A stretch of DNA of 64,000 nt from Globodera rostochiensis. Taxonomy: Eukaryota > Nematoda > Chromadorea > Rhabditida > Heteroderidae. The number at the start of each line of letters is the position of its first letter. The first letter of the stretch is position 1. Made by a program: the position numbers and the translations under genes. The DNA is taken from contig JAEVLN010000003.1 in NCBI GenBank assembly GCA_018350325.1, positions 269,985 to 333,984 of the forward strand, read 5' to 3'. Under the pieces are notes generated by a model that saw nothing but the letters and a program-made list of their open reading frames with translations, ran no database searches and had not been told where the DNA came from. Positions 1-11,300 of this stretch are shown piece by piece.

Positions 1-1
1 C

Positions 2-484
2 GGATTTGACCCAGTGAATGGCACTGTCGTCAAATGCCCAACCAGCAACAACAACAACAGCCGCAACTTTTGCTTGCAGGTCGAGTGCACAACAAGTAAG
101 TCTTGGGCAACAAATTTTAGAGCATACAAAATTAAAATTAAATTTTAAGACAATACTTTGTACCCGGTCTTCAACCGTTTTGGGTGCACCAACGCATCAG
201 TCCGTGGAGACTGCACTGAAAAGGTGAAAGCATGGCCGGACATGGGCGGCTTTGCAATGGCGGGATGGGCATGCGAGTGCCAGACTGAGCCAACCGGTGT
301 GGAGGAACCGTCCAACGCGAGCGGTTACAAAATTTTTTAAATTTTTAAATGTCAGAAAAATTAACATTTTTACAATTAAGCACCGCACAATGTTTGTTCG
401 GTTAACGTGACGGTGAAGAAAAATGGCGGTGGCCGTCTGCTTGTTGGCATTGGGACCGTCATTGCTGCTGCTTGTGAATTTTAA
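2..484 (+). CDS. 3' end of a small cysteine-containing protein, unknown function (partial)
   Basis: Three exons join in phase: 2-95 (donor GTAAGT), 150-323 and 381-484, ending in TAA. The gene starts upstream of the window. The visible 123 or so residues contain eight cysteines, an Asn-rich stretch (SNNNNS) and several N-glycosylation sequons, and end in a short hydrophobic tail (VGIGTVIAAACEF). Both introns are about 55 bases with AG acceptors, and the phases (1 and 1) fit. The composition suggests an extracellular or secreted protein, but the N-terminus is missing, so a signal peptide cannot be checked. I do not recognise the family. The exon model is fairly secure because three separate open segments join without a stop; the function is unknown. 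Confidence 0.6.
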
Positions 485-984
485 AGCATTAAAATAAACA
501 ATTATTTCAATTTTTATATTTCAAATTTTTTCTTAATATTTTGTAAAAATAACTTTTAAAATCATTTTGTTTGTAGTGGCGGCTGTCGCCGCACTCTGAG
601 GTGATCGGCACGTTCAAAGAAAGTGCGAGCGAATGAAAGAGAAGGAATGCGACGATTATGGACAATCCATCAAAAACATTTATTAAACACATTAATTGCA
701 TTAATTGCTTAGCTTTGGCTTTATTATGATGAGATAAAAGCTTTGGCTTTATTATGTCGAGATTAAAAGCTATCCGTTACTTTAAATGGAGCTTTCGGAT
801 TTTCTATAGGGTTAAAAAATAGAACCCGCCCTCTAATAATAGCCCCCCCAATTTTTTTTGTTGCAAAAAATTGGCCATAACTTTTGGATTTAAAAAAAAA
901 TGTTTAAATTGTCTTTTCTTTTGAGCCGATTAAGCGGGCAACTGGCAAAAAGTGAAAACAGGGTAGGAGCGGTCGAACAGAGTT
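485..984. other. intergenic, AT-rich, no gene seen
   Basis: This is AT-rich sequence after the stop of the first gene. AATAAA-like signals occur just past the stop (around 490). Around 815-850 a C-rich patch with AAATAGAACCC resembles the termini of the insertion at 17228-18542, so it may be a decayed relative of that element. No open frame here has coding character. Confidence 0.5.
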
Positions 985-2683
985 CTACGTGACTCTGTTC
1001 TTCCAGGTAGCAGAGATGCCAGTCATAAAGTTATCCGCGCTGGACAATACTCAACTACGGAAACGAAAACTTGCAGTGCCGCATCAAGACATCATGCTCG
1101 GCGTTGATGTTTTGCCCAGCGGATTCACACTCAGCCAATCAAAGACGGAAAATTCTGAGCGGATCAGGCCTCATCGACATGGGCCAAGAAGCGAACGTCA
1201 CCTTCATCCTCTCAGCGCACGACCAAACTGCAAGACGAACAGTCCAACCGTCAAGCAAACGACCAAATGTCCGACATCAACTCGCAGACGAACGCCGAAA
1301 AACGACGAACGGCTACCTTGCCTCCATTCAGCCAGCAATGTCCACGTCAAGAACGGCCTCGACCACCTCAACAGCCCGGAGAACCTGGAATACGGACGGC
1401 CTTCCATGCGAGACTCGGCCAACAACAAAAAGGCGGCAATTCAGCAAGGGCAGAAGCCGTCAATCGAAGTCGCACGTCACCAAAAGCACCGCGGCGCCTA
1501 CAAGTTCAGCGCCAACAAGCAGGAGCCAAACAAAATCCCCTGGAAGTCCGACCTCGCGTGTCGGAGAACCTTCCAAGAAAAATCGCCGGTTCGGGAAAAC
1601 CGAACTTCTCATCCAAAGCCATGGATCTTCAGCGGGTGCAAAGGCAACGACAAACTCTAGGCCGAGAAGCAGAAACTTAACAAAGCAGCTTGGAAGAAAC
1701 TGCGAAACGAATTCCACACTGGCTGAATGGAACTATCCGTTCCATAAGCACGCGCAGACAACCCAGCACAACTCCGGGACCAACCAGACAATCAGCATTT
1801 CCTCAGGAGCCAGCAACGAATGGGAAAAGCACCACGACGCCGTCCAGTCAAAAACAGGGATTCAGACCCGACACCCTCGACTACCGCAGTTTCAAGTTCA
1901 ACCAGCACAAACAAACATTGGAGCTGGCAAACAGTCATCGCGATCATGCTGATAAGCCTGTTGGGCTTACTCGCCTTCAAAGCTGCGTGCAGCCAACCAA
2001 TGTGTCTAGAACAATTTGGCGAAGTAGAAATTCCGAACGGCAGCACTTTCAACAGTTTCTGTGAAGACAAATTTGTGCTTAACCGTCACCCAACAACGTT
2101 ATCATCATCAAAAAGCAACGACATTTGCTGGGGCGTAATCAGGGCTTACACGAAGTCCAACAAAAGCCGTCGGACAACGATTCCAACATGGGGCTACTTT
2201 ACGCTCCACGGCCAAAAGGGAAGAAGCTCTTCTTCAAAGACGGCAGCTTAAAGCGTCTTCTGGAACTGACAACACTCTTCCGTCGCGCAAGGGGTGTGCA
2301 GACCGCGAAAGAACTGCTCAAACAACACGGCAAAATACCCATGAAAGAGTGGGCGGCCAAGGAACAACAGATCACGGCCGAACTGCTCGAACAAGAGGAG
2401 AAACGACACAAGAAATCCAGAGACAAGCAGCGACAACAATCGAAGCAACCAACAACGAGTTTCGGTGGAGGACATGGACCTGGATCCAACACCTTCGACT
2501 TCTGCTCGACCGAACTCGTCCCGACCGAACACAACGCCCAAAAAACGTTCGTCTGGAGAAATAACTCACAGCGGAGGACCGACAGACGCGCCCCATCAAA
2601 AGAAAGGTCGGATGGGCCACCCACTTCGGACGCGCCTGCCGTCGGGAATGTCGGAACTCCCGTCCGATGATCAAATAATTTGA
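985..2683 (+). mobile_element. degenerate BEL/Pao-like LTR retrotransposon, internal fragment
   Basis: Overlapping plus-strand open segments in shifted frames look like the remains of a retroelement. Around 1013-1170 the translation contains pieces resembling the retropepsin-like DUF1758 domain of BEL/Pao polyproteins (IMLGVD, then LPSGFTL, then in another frame KILSGSGLIDMG), broken by frame changes. From 1820 a segment has one strong hydrophobic helix (IAIMLISLLGLLAF) followed by cysteine-containing sequence, possibly an envelope-like or unplaced ORF. 2125-2683 encodes Gln/Lys-rich low-complexity sequence in two frames. Base composition is more GC-rich than the flanks, and no reverse transcriptase or integrase motif is visible. 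A polypurine tract and an LTR-like segment follow directly. The class is inferred from short motifs only. Confidence 0.45.
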
Positions 2684-2713
2684 TCATTTGGGGATTGATC
2701 GGGGAAGGAAAGG

Positions 2714-2999
2714 TGATTGGGAGGGTTCCCCCAATGCACACCCCCCCCCCTCACAGCGGTTTGTTCGCACCCCCACCCCCTCATTTTCACCCAAATTGCG
2801 GTTGTCATTAACAACCACACCCAATTTCTGAGGGCTATTTAAGCGATTGCCTTCCCCCCATTATTGTTCTTTTGACCACACATTTCCCTGTGAATAAACT
2901 TACGCTTATTCAAGTGTCCAACATCCCAATTGAACCCCTGCTCCGAATTCACACCAAAAATCCTTCTGTGGCCCGGTCCCCAGAGCCAAATATTCGTCA
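2714..2999 (+). repeat. LTR-like segment of the degenerate retroelement
   Basis: A purine tract (GGGGAAGGAAAGG, 2701-2713) is followed by TG at 2714. The segment contains a TATA-like CTATTTAAG near 2834, an AATAAA polyadenylation signal near 2893, and ends near CA at 2998-2999. This is the layout of an LTR after a polypurine tract. No second copy is in the window, so the ends are tentative. Confidence 0.45.
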
Positions 3000-4734
3000 A
3001 AAAATTTTTAACGAATATTTCCGATAGCTAGGTATTTATTTGCGCATATTTTTTCATTTTTAGCATCGCAAATGCGTCCGACCTTTGAAGCCGCTCATCG
3101 TTGTGCCAACGATTATCGGTACATTTTTGCAGAAATATTTCCAAAAAAAAGAAGCATTTTCTCCTATAAAATTGCGCAATCATTTTCAGCAATTGTGGCC
3201 TTCTTCCCGGGCAACAACGCTTTTTGGGCCACCGCTTTAACGATGTGGAGATGAAGCCGACAAAAGATAAACGAGAAATAAACGATAAACGAGAAAATGC
3301 CAACTAATACATGTTTAACAAAAGCTGATATCAAAATGCGTGATTTGTATAAATTTTAATTAAATTTTTTTGAGAAAATGCCAAATTTTTTGGCCAATTT
3401 TTTCAAAATCTTAAAGAATCCCTTCTAAGTAAGGTTGCTGCCGGGGGGGGGGAGGGTGGGGAAACCGGGGGCCTCGGCCATTCTCATCCCCGACCCCGTT
3501 CCCCGGTTTGCTACCAGCTCCGCCGAGGATGAAAATGCACCCACCAAAGATAAGCTAAAGTTTTGCGATTGGATAAGTCTCAAAAAAGTTATGGCCAAAA
3601 CACTTTAAAAAGTTCAATTATATCGATTTTTAAATTTTTTGTCCATAACTTTTTAAACTGTTCCCATTTTGGTTGTTCTTCTTTCTTTGTCTTGATGAAT
3701 AAGCTAAACTCGGCTCAATTCGTCTGCTCTGATTTGTGAGGTCAGTGAAGGGATGTAAGTTGCCGTTGATCAAACGGTGGAACTCTTTGTCCATTGAAGC
3801 AAATGATCATTTTATCGGGTTTTGAGCTGGTAAATTTATTGAATTAAATTGCTCAAATCGATCGAATAAATATGCCAACATAATCACAAGATTATTTTTA
3901 GTGTTGGCACATCGAATCTTTTGAAGCCCCATTTTAAATGAATTTGTGCCCTCCTCCATATTCTTTCAACGCTTTTTTTTTTTTTTGAAATTTTCCCATT
4001 ATTTATTGTTTCTCTTTTAAAATTAATTAATAAAATGTAACGGGTCGGCTCAACGCGGCGCCATCAGAGTTATAACTTGTTTGATTTGGTTCGTTAACAA
4101 TAAAATTATGGTGTTTCAAACGTTCAATGCCGAGTTGATCAGAACCAGAAAAAAAATTTTTACGATAAATTTAACGTCGTATATTTTTTATTAAAATTTA
4201 TTTGAGAATTACAATAAATATAATTAAACAGTCCAACTAACCATCCGGTGTTTGAAAAGCGATATTTCGACATTTTTTAACAATAAATCCATATTTTGGC
4301 CTTTTTGGTCAAAAATTCAAGAAAAATTCGGGGTTTTTGTGAAAATTTCTTAAGAAAAATGCAATAACAACGAAAAATGTTCCATTAAAATCAAAAAATT
4401 TTCAAACCAAAAATGCACCCCTAAAAAATGACTTTTTATTGGACTAGAAATCCATCCACAAAGATCGACATTTTCCCTAAAATTTTTTATTTTGATATTT
4501 TTTATAAAATTTTCCAAAACATGTGAAAAATCTTATATTTACAACTGTAGGAGCAAAATTAATAAAGATAGATGAATTTTAAAGGTTTTTATGCATATAA
4601 ACTGACTAGATTTTGGCCATTTTTGGCACATATTTTAGCACATATTTTGGCATTTTTTAGCACATAAAAACATACATATTTTGGGGTTTTTAGCACATAT
4701 AAAGCCGATCCCTATTTATCAGTTACATTTGTGA
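3000..4734. other. intergenic, with hairpin and decayed glucosylceramidase 3' debris
   Basis: AT-rich sequence. 3440-3515 has a G-run and C-run arrangement able to fold (AACCGGGGG against CCCCGGTT). 3725-4275 resembles the 3' ends of the GH30 genes and is listed separately. 4280-4734 has short repeated phrases around TTTTGGCACATA but no gene. Confidence 0.5.
3725..4275 (-). pseudogene. truncated glucosylceramidase 3' end (exon 16 and flank remnant)
   Basis: Read on the minus strand, 4242-4264 matches the exon 16 end of the intact gene D (ATCGCTTTTCAAACACCGG-like). 3895-3975 matches the 3' flank with the stop region (GCGTTGAAAGAAT), but the body of exon 17 between them has been lost and replaced by a T-run. 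The flank 3735-3860 also resembles 21135-21260 behind copy B. It is therefore the stump of a former GH30 gene upstream of UGT1, and helps define the breakpoints of the tandem duplication. It codes for nothing. Confidence 0.6.
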
Positions 4735-5107
4735 ATATGGCATGGACATCACACATAAACATCGGCATAATTATTACACCAATTTCCGTATATTGGCAAA
4801 TTTGTGGGGAAAAAACATCACCGTTGTTGTCTCTGCATAAGGTGGCATATAGGAAATTGTTGGCACCATATAAACAACTAACTCTAGCTATTTAAAAACA
4901 TATTTTTCTGGCCAAATAATTTATTGATTTTTTAAAATTTTATATAAAGATAAATTATCAAACTTTAAAAAATTGCCTATTTAATTACCTATTTAGGTAA
5001 GTTAATAAATAGTTCGTGACGTTATTAAATTTCTTCAATAATACTGATTTTATATTTTTAACTGTACATGCTAACAAATATAATCTTCATTATTTTAAAG
5101 ACTTTTA

Positions 5108-7989
5108 ATGAATGTAATTAGTATAATAAATATTCTCCTACTAATAAGCCCATTCATAAAAGAGGCAAATGCCCTGAAAGTGTTGTTTGTGCAGCAACAC
5201 TATTCAGGCTTCAGCAGTCACTTTGATTTTATTTTGCATTTGGCAAAATGTTTAGCAGAAGATGATGGCCATGAAGTGGTAATTGCTATAATTACTCTAT
5301 AAACATTTTAAATCGAATTTGTTGTTTAGCATATGCTAATTCCGATAAGGGAAGAGAATTATAAGCTCGCTGATAAAAATGAAGAAGTTCAGCTGAATGT
5401 GCGATATTTTATGCCAAAAAGACAGATGCCCCCTTCATTGGGTTTTAATGCTTCGTTAATAGTGCATGATAAAATATACCTTGGTAAAATTAAATTAAAT
5501 TATAAAATATACTTTATAAGAAATGCCAAAAACATTTTGTTAGATTTTAGAAAATCTTTATAAAATATACCCTGGTAAAATTAAAATAAATATAAATTAA
5601 AATGCCAAAACTTTTTATTAGAAATTTAGAAATCTTAAATTTTTCTAATTAATTTACAATGAAATTAACAATTGCAAATTAGACATTGCTAATGATTTGG
5701 AACTGATGGACGAATTGCGAGCAGAAAAATTTGATGTTGGAATAACGGAGGCATTTCGAGGGGCCGGCTATTCATTGGCAATATTTCATTTGTTGCAAAT
5801 TCCCGCTACAATTGCCACACGTAGCCAAGCAATGGCACCGTTTCACCTGTATTTACTCGGAGTTTTGAGCAAAATGAAGACGGGGGAATGCATCCGGGTA
5901 AGATATTTTATTGGCCATAAAAGAAATGCTTTTAGAATGCCGGATCCCGACCGGGTTTGTCTGAATTAGACCCGCCCGGACTTGAGGCCCAAGCGAGATT
6001 TTGATCGAGAATCTCGACAAATCTTGATCGAGCTAAATTTTTTTCGATCGAGATCAATTGAGAATCTCGATCGGTCCGTGCTCTATAGTCTGAATTCGCG
6101 GCACCCAGAATTCCCGGCTCTCCAGAGCTAAATTTTTTCGATCGAGATCGATTGAGAATCTCGATCGGTCCGTGCTCTATAGTCTGAATTCGCGGCACCC
6201 AGAATTCCCGGCTCTCCAGAGCTAAATTTTTTCGATCGAGATCGATTGAGAATCTCGATCGGTCCGTGCTCTATAGTCTGAATTCGCGGCACCCAGAATT
6301 CCCGGCCTTCCATAAAAGCTCAAAACAAAACGACGCCAGCGGCATTACTGTGTAGTAGTGATGCACGAGAGTCTCGGGGTCAAGTCTCGGTCTCGAGGTC
6401 AAGTCTCGAGTCTCGGTCTCGACTCTCGAGTCTCAGTAAATATTGGGTCTCGTGCATCACTGCTGTGTAGCATAAACTCAAAATTTAGATTACATAGGCC
6501 TTCCAACAATGAACTTTTGGGCAGGAGACCGTCTCGAGCTGCTCAATTTCAAATCGCGCAAAGTGCGGGAAGAGCAACTGAAGTTGAGAAGCGAAACAAT
6601 TTGGCAACATTGTGTGAAACAAACGATGGAGTTAATCAACGACCACATAAATGAAGTATAAATATAAAAATAAGTTTATTCTTAAAACAAAAAAGCTTTT
6701 TTTTAGCGATTACAATTATTTTTAAGGACGTGGAGTATCAAAAATTGGCTGAGGAAAAGTATGGCCTAAACACCTTCCCGGGTTGGGACGAAATGTTCAG
6801 AAGTGCCCGCTTTTTCTTCCTGAATTCCCTGCCTGAAGTGGACTTTGCCCAATTTAAAATGGTTGAAAGCATTGAAAAAGTCAAATTTATTGGAGGCTTT
6901 AACTTGGCCCGTCCGTCAAGTTTCAATACAAATGCGATAGAACACGTAAAATTAATTTGTAATTATGTCGAAATGTAATTTTTAAAAACAGACAAATTCT
7001 CTGATTAATTTAATGTAATTATGTCAAAAATTTAATTTAAAAACAGACAAATTCTCTCATTAATTTAATGTAATTATGTCAAAATTTAATTTTTAAAAAC
7101 AGACAAATTCTCTCATTAATTTGACGTTGGGCACAAAAGAGGGCGTCATTTTGGTCAGTTTTGGCACCGTTGTTGACGCCAAGGGAACTTCTTCTCATAT
7201 AATCGAAGCATTGGTGGAAACAATGGCAAATTTCCCCAATTATTTGTTCATTTGGAAGCAGCCCAAAGGGGAATTGCCCATCATTTTAAAAGAATTAAAA
7301 TTGCAAAATGTTGTTTTGCAAAATTGGATTAACCAAAAAGAGTTATTAGGTTTAACAATTTTGCTATTTTTTGTTCTAAAATTCAAACAAAAAAGAGATT
7401 TTGAATTTCAGCCCATCCAAAGACAATGGCATTTGTGTCGCATTGCGGCATGAACAGCGTTATGGAGAGCACCTTTTACGGGGTGCCGATGGTCTGCATG
7501 CCGTTCTTTGGAGACCAATATTATAATGGGGAATTGTTGGCATTTCAAAACATTGGGCTTGTAATTGAGACCAAGAATGACAAGCAGACAATACAAAAAG
7601 AGCTGAATGTAGCGCTCTCTACGGCATTGGGATTGATGAAAAGGTGTAAAAGAAATAAATATTAGTGATGCACGAGAGTCTCGGTCTTGAGTCTCGACTC
7701 GAGAAATTTATCGGGTTTTTTGGGTCTCGGTCTCGAATCTCGTTGTCATTTCTCGGTCTCGACTCTCGGTAAATTTTGGGTCTCGTGCATCACTAATAAA
7801 TATGTCAATAAAAAAATAATTGTAATTATTTTTAGATCGGAGGAACACTTCGATTTGGACAAATTGAAGTCCGTCAGCGTCGGAATTCGTCAAAAAAATA
7901 TCGTAAAAACAATTTCTGATGCAATGAAAACAATTGAAAAAGAAATAAATGAGAAGAAACGACAGGAAAGACGAAACTCTTACGTTTAG
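5108..7989 (+). CDS. UDP-glycosyltransferase (UGT1), one-base frameshift in exon 3
   Basis: Eight exons: 5108-5278, 5330-5483, 5683-5897, 6489-6655, 6727-6945, 7103-7349, 7412-7643, 7836-7989. The product has a signal peptide (about residues 1-22, ending KEANA), the N-terminal acceptor domain, and in exon 7 the UGT signature FVSHCGMNSVMES...P...PFFGDQ that binds the UDP-sugar. The family transfers a sugar from a UDP-sugar to small lipophilic acceptors in the ER lumen; donor and acceptor cannot be told from sequence. All junctions fit except exon 3 to 4. A run of five G (5882-5886) replaces the six G of UGT2, so exon 3 ends in phase 0 while exon 4 needs phase 1. Restoring one G would give 519 residues. 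The last exon lacks the usual C-terminal membrane helix. Either a pseudogene or a homopolymer sequencing error. Confidence 0.8.
6010..6312. repeat. about 92-bp tandem repeat, three units, UGT1 intron 3
   Basis: The units begin GAGCTAAATTTTTTCGATCG and end at CCCGGCTCTCCA. Each holds the near-palindrome TCGATCGAGATCGATTGAGA and the phrase TAGTCTGAATTCGCGGCACC. A degenerate version with four units sits in the same intron of UGT2 (19010-19360). The TCGATCGAGA motif also recurs at 43765-43795 and 54905-54965. Confidence 0.8.
6356..6462. mobile_element. hAT-like MITE in UGT1 intron 3
   Basis: The ends are TAGTGATGCACGAGA and its inverted partner TCTCGTGCATCACTG. They are flanked by a perfect 8-bp direct repeat CTGTGTAG at 6348-6355 and 6463-6470. 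An 8-bp target duplication and ends starting YARTG are typical of the hAT superfamily. The matching intron of UGT2 has no insertion at this point, so it is a natural empty site. The element has no coding capacity. Confidence 0.8.
6985..7102 (+). repeat. tandem copies of the exon 6 splice acceptor, UGT1 intron 5
   Basis: The phrase TTTAAAAACAGACAAATTCT, which carries the AG acceptor and first bases of exon 6, occurs three times (acceptors near 6991, 7047 and the true one at 7102). UGT2 has only one. The first two copies run into stop codons, so only the last acceptor gives the conserved frame. Confidence 0.75.
7663..7795. mobile_element. hAT-like MITE in UGT1 intron 7
   Basis: Ends TAGTGATGCACGAGAG and inverted CTCGTGCATCACTA are flanked by the perfect 8-bp duplication ATAAATAT (7655-7662 and 7796-7803). 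A shorter copy is at the same place in UGT2 (20499-20583), so this insertion predates the gene duplication. Confidence 0.8.
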
Positions 7990-8337
7990 AAAATAGGATA
8001 TTTTTAAGAGATTTAACGATGATGAATTTAATGAAGATATATTTCTTTTATTTAAAAAAAAGATCAAATTCTATACACATTTTTATGGGTTACGCTCCAT
8101 TTCTGTTTCGGGATTATTCCTTCCGATGTTTACATTCGACCAAAATCATTAGACCTTTTGGTGCAATTGTTTGTTTCATTATAAATAAAATGTGTGTGAA
8201 TAAATTGACTGAATTGATCGAACAAATATGCCTATCATCGGCATTTGTTTTTAGGGTTGGCATACCGACGAATTCGGTTAGGGTTTAGGGTTCGGGTTTT
8301 TTACACTAAAAACGCCGACATTTTGAATAAATCCTTC

Positions 8338-11300
8338 TCATTCTTTCAACGCCTTTTTTGGCTTCCAAACGGCCGTCACAATTGAGTCACCAGTCAACGG
8401 CACCGTCCAGCGACGGCCTTCCACCTCATCGAACACGGAAATGTTGCGCAAACTCTGATCAGGGTTGATCAGAACCAGAACACGGAGACCTAAATATTAT
8501 TTGAAATTTCCATTATTCATTGTTTCTCATTTAAATCCAAAGCAAATTAAACCAAATTGACATCATTCAAAAGCTTTCCGTTTGTTGAACTTTTGACCAA
8601 GCGAGGTCTTTTAAAAGTTATAACTCAAAACATGTAAAAATCTCAATTTCCGTGCCAACTTGGCGCGCTAAGTTATAAACTTTTTTTGTTAAGTCAAATC
8701 GCCTCGCGCTTTAATATAAATAATTAAACGGCCCAACTAACCATTCGGCGTCTGAAAAGCGATGTGTTCCACTGAAATTTAAAAGAAAATTTTATCATTT
8801 ATAATTTACAAAATCATCGAATTTAAGAATTTTGTTTTTTTAAATTTTTTTGCACCGTTTTCCTTCTCCAACGTTTTGTCGGCTAACTTTGTGCCGTCCG
8901 CTGAAAAAAGTGTGGACGAAATGACGACAGAATCGCGCGGTACAAAGCGACTAAAATTGAAAGAATTAAAACAAAACAAAAACATTTATTTGAAATTTTA
9001 AATGACCTAAAATGTCCCAATGCGTAAAACATTGGCTGCTTGTAAAACTCGCCAGCACTTAGCGTTCACAATAATCTAAATGTTTAATTAATTAAAATAC
9101 TTAATTAAGTAAATGATTCGAGGACAAAATGTACATAAATGAAATAGGGCAAAATGACCCAAATAAAAACACGGACATAATGCCCATAAATAAAAGTAGG
9201 AAAAATGACATAAATAAAACATGGACATAATGTCCATAAATAATAAGTAGACAAATGATGATGAACATTAGGGTTCTGTGGCCGTGCCGGCTTCTTTGCC
9301 AGGCGAATATCGGGCTTTAGCCGGGATTTCGAGGAAAATCCAAATATCCGGGCGAATATTTGAAAATTTTTTTGAATCAGCGTAAAACTTCAAAAATTTT
9401 CCGCGCTCAAAGGTCACAATATTGATCATTCTTGGCCATTCTTCTAACATTTTTGTTAAATTTGCGCAAAAATTACGAAAATTTTGCCGATTTTCGAATC
9501 TGATTTTGTCCAAATAAGAATTACCTAAATTATAAAATTGAATAAATTTTCTTTTTTTTTACCGGGGAGTCCACAAAATTGCGCACCAAATTCGGGCCAC
9601 CTTCCAAGTCCAAGCCTGTACATAATTAATAATTAAAAATAAAAAAATAAAATGAAAAAATGAAAATATTTTTTAAAAATTTACACAAATTCCAATCCGT
9701 CCAGCCGACCACCCAATTTCGTAAATCGTTCAGAATGTCATGCGCATACGCTCGTCCACGCGTCCAGTTGCCCAACAAAACCATATGGTCGTTCGCAAGA
9801 AACCCGTTACAAGCCTGGAAATGTTTCCAAAAATTAATTTAAGCCTTTAAAGTCTCAAAAAAATCAATTTAAACCTTAAAGCTTCCAAAAAGTCAATTTT
9901 CAAGCCTTTAAGCTTCTAAAAAAATTAATTTTAAGCCTGCCTGCAAATTTTCAAATGTTTTTCCCTAATATTAATTTTTGATAAATTAATAAATTTTAAC
10001 ATTCACAAAATGCCTTTTCGGCACAAACTTCGGAGGCCAAAATGAATTTGTCGGGCCGCAAATTGTGCGTTTTTTCCAGCTTATCATAGTTTGAGCGGAC
10101 ATACCGTAAAAAATAAATTATTTATTAAAAAATGTTTTTCTTTTTTTTTTTAATTTACCAATGCACCGCAATTCCGTCAATTGCCTGAATGCTCTCTGGC
10201 GTTCCGTAAAGCTGCAAAAAATTTGAATAAAACAAATTTAAAATTTTTTCTAACTTTTTGTGCCATTTCGAACACATCGCTTCGCTGGAATTCATGTGCT
10301 ATTATTTTCAAATTTTTTGACGCCGGCGACTGTTTTAGCGCGGGCGAAAGAAGTTTGACAGCAAATTCACTAAATAATAATAAACATAATTGATTTTGTT
10401 ATAAATATTTAAAATAAAATAATAAACTTTTCACTTAATTTTCAAATTATAAAAAACAGCAAAAAATTTAATATTTTTTTCTATTTTAAAATTATCCAAT
10501 TTCTAATTTATTTAAATCAATCACAAATCGCCGACCGTTGCGTTTTTGCCGACAAATACATCGCCTGAAAAGTCCAAAATGGCATACTTCCAGAACCTAA
10601 AATTAATTTCATCAATTAAATAAAAATTCTTAATTCATTCAAAAATGAAAAAACACAAAATAAATTTGAAATTGTTACATTTCTACACTTTTTGACCAAC
10701 CCGGTTCGTTCTGAACTGACACGCCCCAAAATGTGACTCCATGCCGCGCATATTCCTCGAAAAATCTGAAAAATAAATAAAATTTTTGGGGTTTTAAAAT
10801 TATTTTGTTAATTACTAAAACCGTTGCAAATAATGGGCATAGCTCCGATAATATTTGTCGTCAACCGAACCCTTCAGAAAACCCCAGCCAATCATTCTTC
10901 CCGTGTTTTTCATCCATCCAGGCGCCGACCTGTCCAGGGGGTTCAATTAAATTCAGGAAAATAAAATAATTCAAAAACACATTAGACAAAATGACCCCTC
11001 ATGACAAAATGTCCCCTCACGACAATGTCCCCTCATGACAAAATGTCCCCTCACGACAAAATGTCACATAAGGGGATGGGTGTCCTTATGTCCGTGTTTG
11101 TTTGTTCCTCATTATTACTACTAGTAGGGCACAGATTTTTGGGGTTTAACCTTTTTTTTTGCGGATAGGGTTTTGGGTTTTTAGTCCCTATTTTGGGGTG
11201 TTTTTAGTCCCTATTTTGGGGGGGTTTTAGTCCCTAAAAATCCGGGCCATAATTATTACCATGGCGTCGCATACAGTCGTAGGGCCTCGCCAACCAACTT

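Noticed and set aside
8270..8310. TTAGGGTTTAGGGTTCGGG resembling telomere repeats (also 33826-33860)
   Set aside because: Only two or three irregular units, not the nematode TTAGGC repeat, and located in the 3' flank of GH30 copies.
10490..10600. Alternative GH30 exon 8 reading FWKYAILDFSGDVFVG
   Set aside because: It requires a phase 2 donor in exon 7 and then does not join exon 9. The other frame (SGSMPFWTFQAMYLSA) joins both neighbours and matches the family after NEP.
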